Source of the DNA: Balneolaceae bacterium UBA1514
GTDB lineage: Bacteria; Bacteroidota; Rhodothermia; Balneolales; Balneolaceae
Reading direction: 5' to 3'
Assembly: GCA_002323515.1 (NCBI GenBank)
Contig: DCQQ01000038.1
Coordinates: 1-6,388 of the forward strand
DNA length: 6,388 nucleotides
In this document: positions 5,892-6,388 of the stretch, in pieces
Layout of the letters: the number at the start of each line of letters is the position of its first letter
How positions within the stretch are numbered: position 1 is the stretch's first letter
Translations under genes and position numbers: made by a program
Notes under the pieces: model-generated
What the model was told of the DNA's origin: nothing
Seen by the model: the letters and a program-made list of their open reading frames with translations, nothing else
The model's database searches: none

Positions 5892-6388
5892 TCACTGCTG
5901 AATAATTAAATAAATAAGGATGGTTAACAGACTCGCCAGTCCAGCGGACAACCAATTAACTGTATTGTTGCCAACATACAAAAATTGAGAAGAAAAAAAC
6001 CGGTTTGTTGAATTGACTAGGTATTGACCTTGGAAATGAGCTCCTAACCAAGAATCCATGAATGTGGCTACCAATCCAGTGCTAGCCACCAATATACCCA
6101 TGACCAGTGAGTTGGTTGGCAGCAACATACCAACGAGCACGCCAATACTAAGAGAGCCTCCTACTGCAGCAAAAGTACCCGCGAAGCTTATAGCTCCATC
6201 GGTTCCTGGTGGCACTTTTTGGAACCCATTGATGGACCAGGTCGTACCTTTAATACGATTGCCACCAATTTCAGAAGCCCATGTATCTGAAGTTGCAAAG
6301 GCTATACTTGAATATGCAGCTACCTTAAAGAGTTCAAGATCTACGAGTAACCCAAGTAGGATAAAAAATCCAAACCAAAATCCATTGG
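5892..6388 (-). CDS. DUF92 family integral membrane protein, C-terminal part (5' end outside window)
   Basis: The last 164 codons of a gene that enters from the right edge, so no start is given. Seen: several hydrophobic segments. The family's two signature stretches are present: ATSDTWASEIGGNR, encoded at about 6255-6296, and KVPPGTDGAISFAGT, encoded at about 6174-6218. After them comes a glycine-rich membrane segment, then ATFMDSWLGAHFQGQY. The C-terminal NNTVNWLSAG and final hydrophobic helix are also typical. DUF92 proteins include plant VTE6, a phytyl-phosphate kinase, and animal TMEM19. Most bacterial members are uncharacterised, though some occur fused to a cytidylyltransferase-like or polyprenol-kinase-like membrane domain. 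Whether that applies here cannot be seen. An internal GTG at 6215 lies inside the conserved motif and is not a start. The stop is two bases before the symporter ATG, so the two genes are likely one operon, although no functional link is evident. Confidence 0.85.
   Translation of the reverse strand, partial: NGFWFGFFILLGLLVDLELFKVAAYSSIAFATSDTWASEIGGNRIKGTTWSINGFQKVPPGTDGAISFAGTFAAVGGSLSIGVLVGMLLPTNSLVMGILVASTGLVATFMDSWLGAHFQGQYLVNSTNRFFSSQFLYVGNNTVNWLSAGLASLLTILIYLIIQQ

Noticed and set aside
5087..5905. Plus-strand open frames opposite the symporter
   Set aside because: They are antisense shadows of a complete, motif-rich transporter gene.
5890..5955. Longer symporter start at a TTG codon (5955)
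   Set aside because: It would overlap the end of the DUF92 gene and add 22 residues with no family counterpart. The ATG at 5889 gives the normal N-terminus.

Overview
The window is a moderately AT-rich stretch of chromosome from a Gram-negative, outer-membrane-bearing bacterium. The mix of genes is a large TonB-dependent receptor behind a cobalamin riboswitch, a stand-alone FatA/FatB-type acyl-ACP thioesterase, a DUF92 membrane protein, and start codons mostly without Shine-Dalgarno sequences. This fits the Bacteroidota/Balneolota/Rhodothermota side of the tree. That placement is an inference from gene content, not from a marker gene.

Layout from left to right. Positions 1-92 hold nothing I can name. 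Positions 93-2456 (minus) encode a BtuB-like TonB-dependent receptor. Positions 2457-2974 are a divergent intergenic region. It holds the receptor's untranslated leader, a clear minus-strand cobalamin riboswitch (about 2596-2792), and candidate promoters pointing both ways. Positions 2975-3715 (plus) encode an intact acyl-ACP thioesterase. Positions 3717-4511 (minus) are the nearly full-length remains of an aldo/keto reductase with three nonsense codons and two frame changes. It meets the thioesterase tail to tail with a single base between the stop codons. Positions 4588-5889 (minus) encode a complete dicarboxylate/glutamate-type cation symporter. Positions 5892-6388 (minus) are the C-terminal 164 codons of a DUF92 membrane protein that starts outside the window, and its stop lies two bases from the symporter start.

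The genes do not form one pathway. The receptor and riboswitch are a self-contained cobalamin uptake unit: high intracellular B12 should lower receptor expression. The thioesterase releases fatty acids from acyl carrier protein. The DUF92 gene and the symporter look co-transcribed and translationally coupled, and the dead reductase lies downstream of them. I found no CRISPR array, tRNA, insertion sequence, phage gene or defence system, and I do not see a new biological system. The points most worth a second look are the uncertain start and unusual C-terminal tail of the receptor (the tail overlaps a short 5S-rRNA-like patch), an upstream hairpin that competes with riboswitch helix P1, and the freshly decayed reductase.
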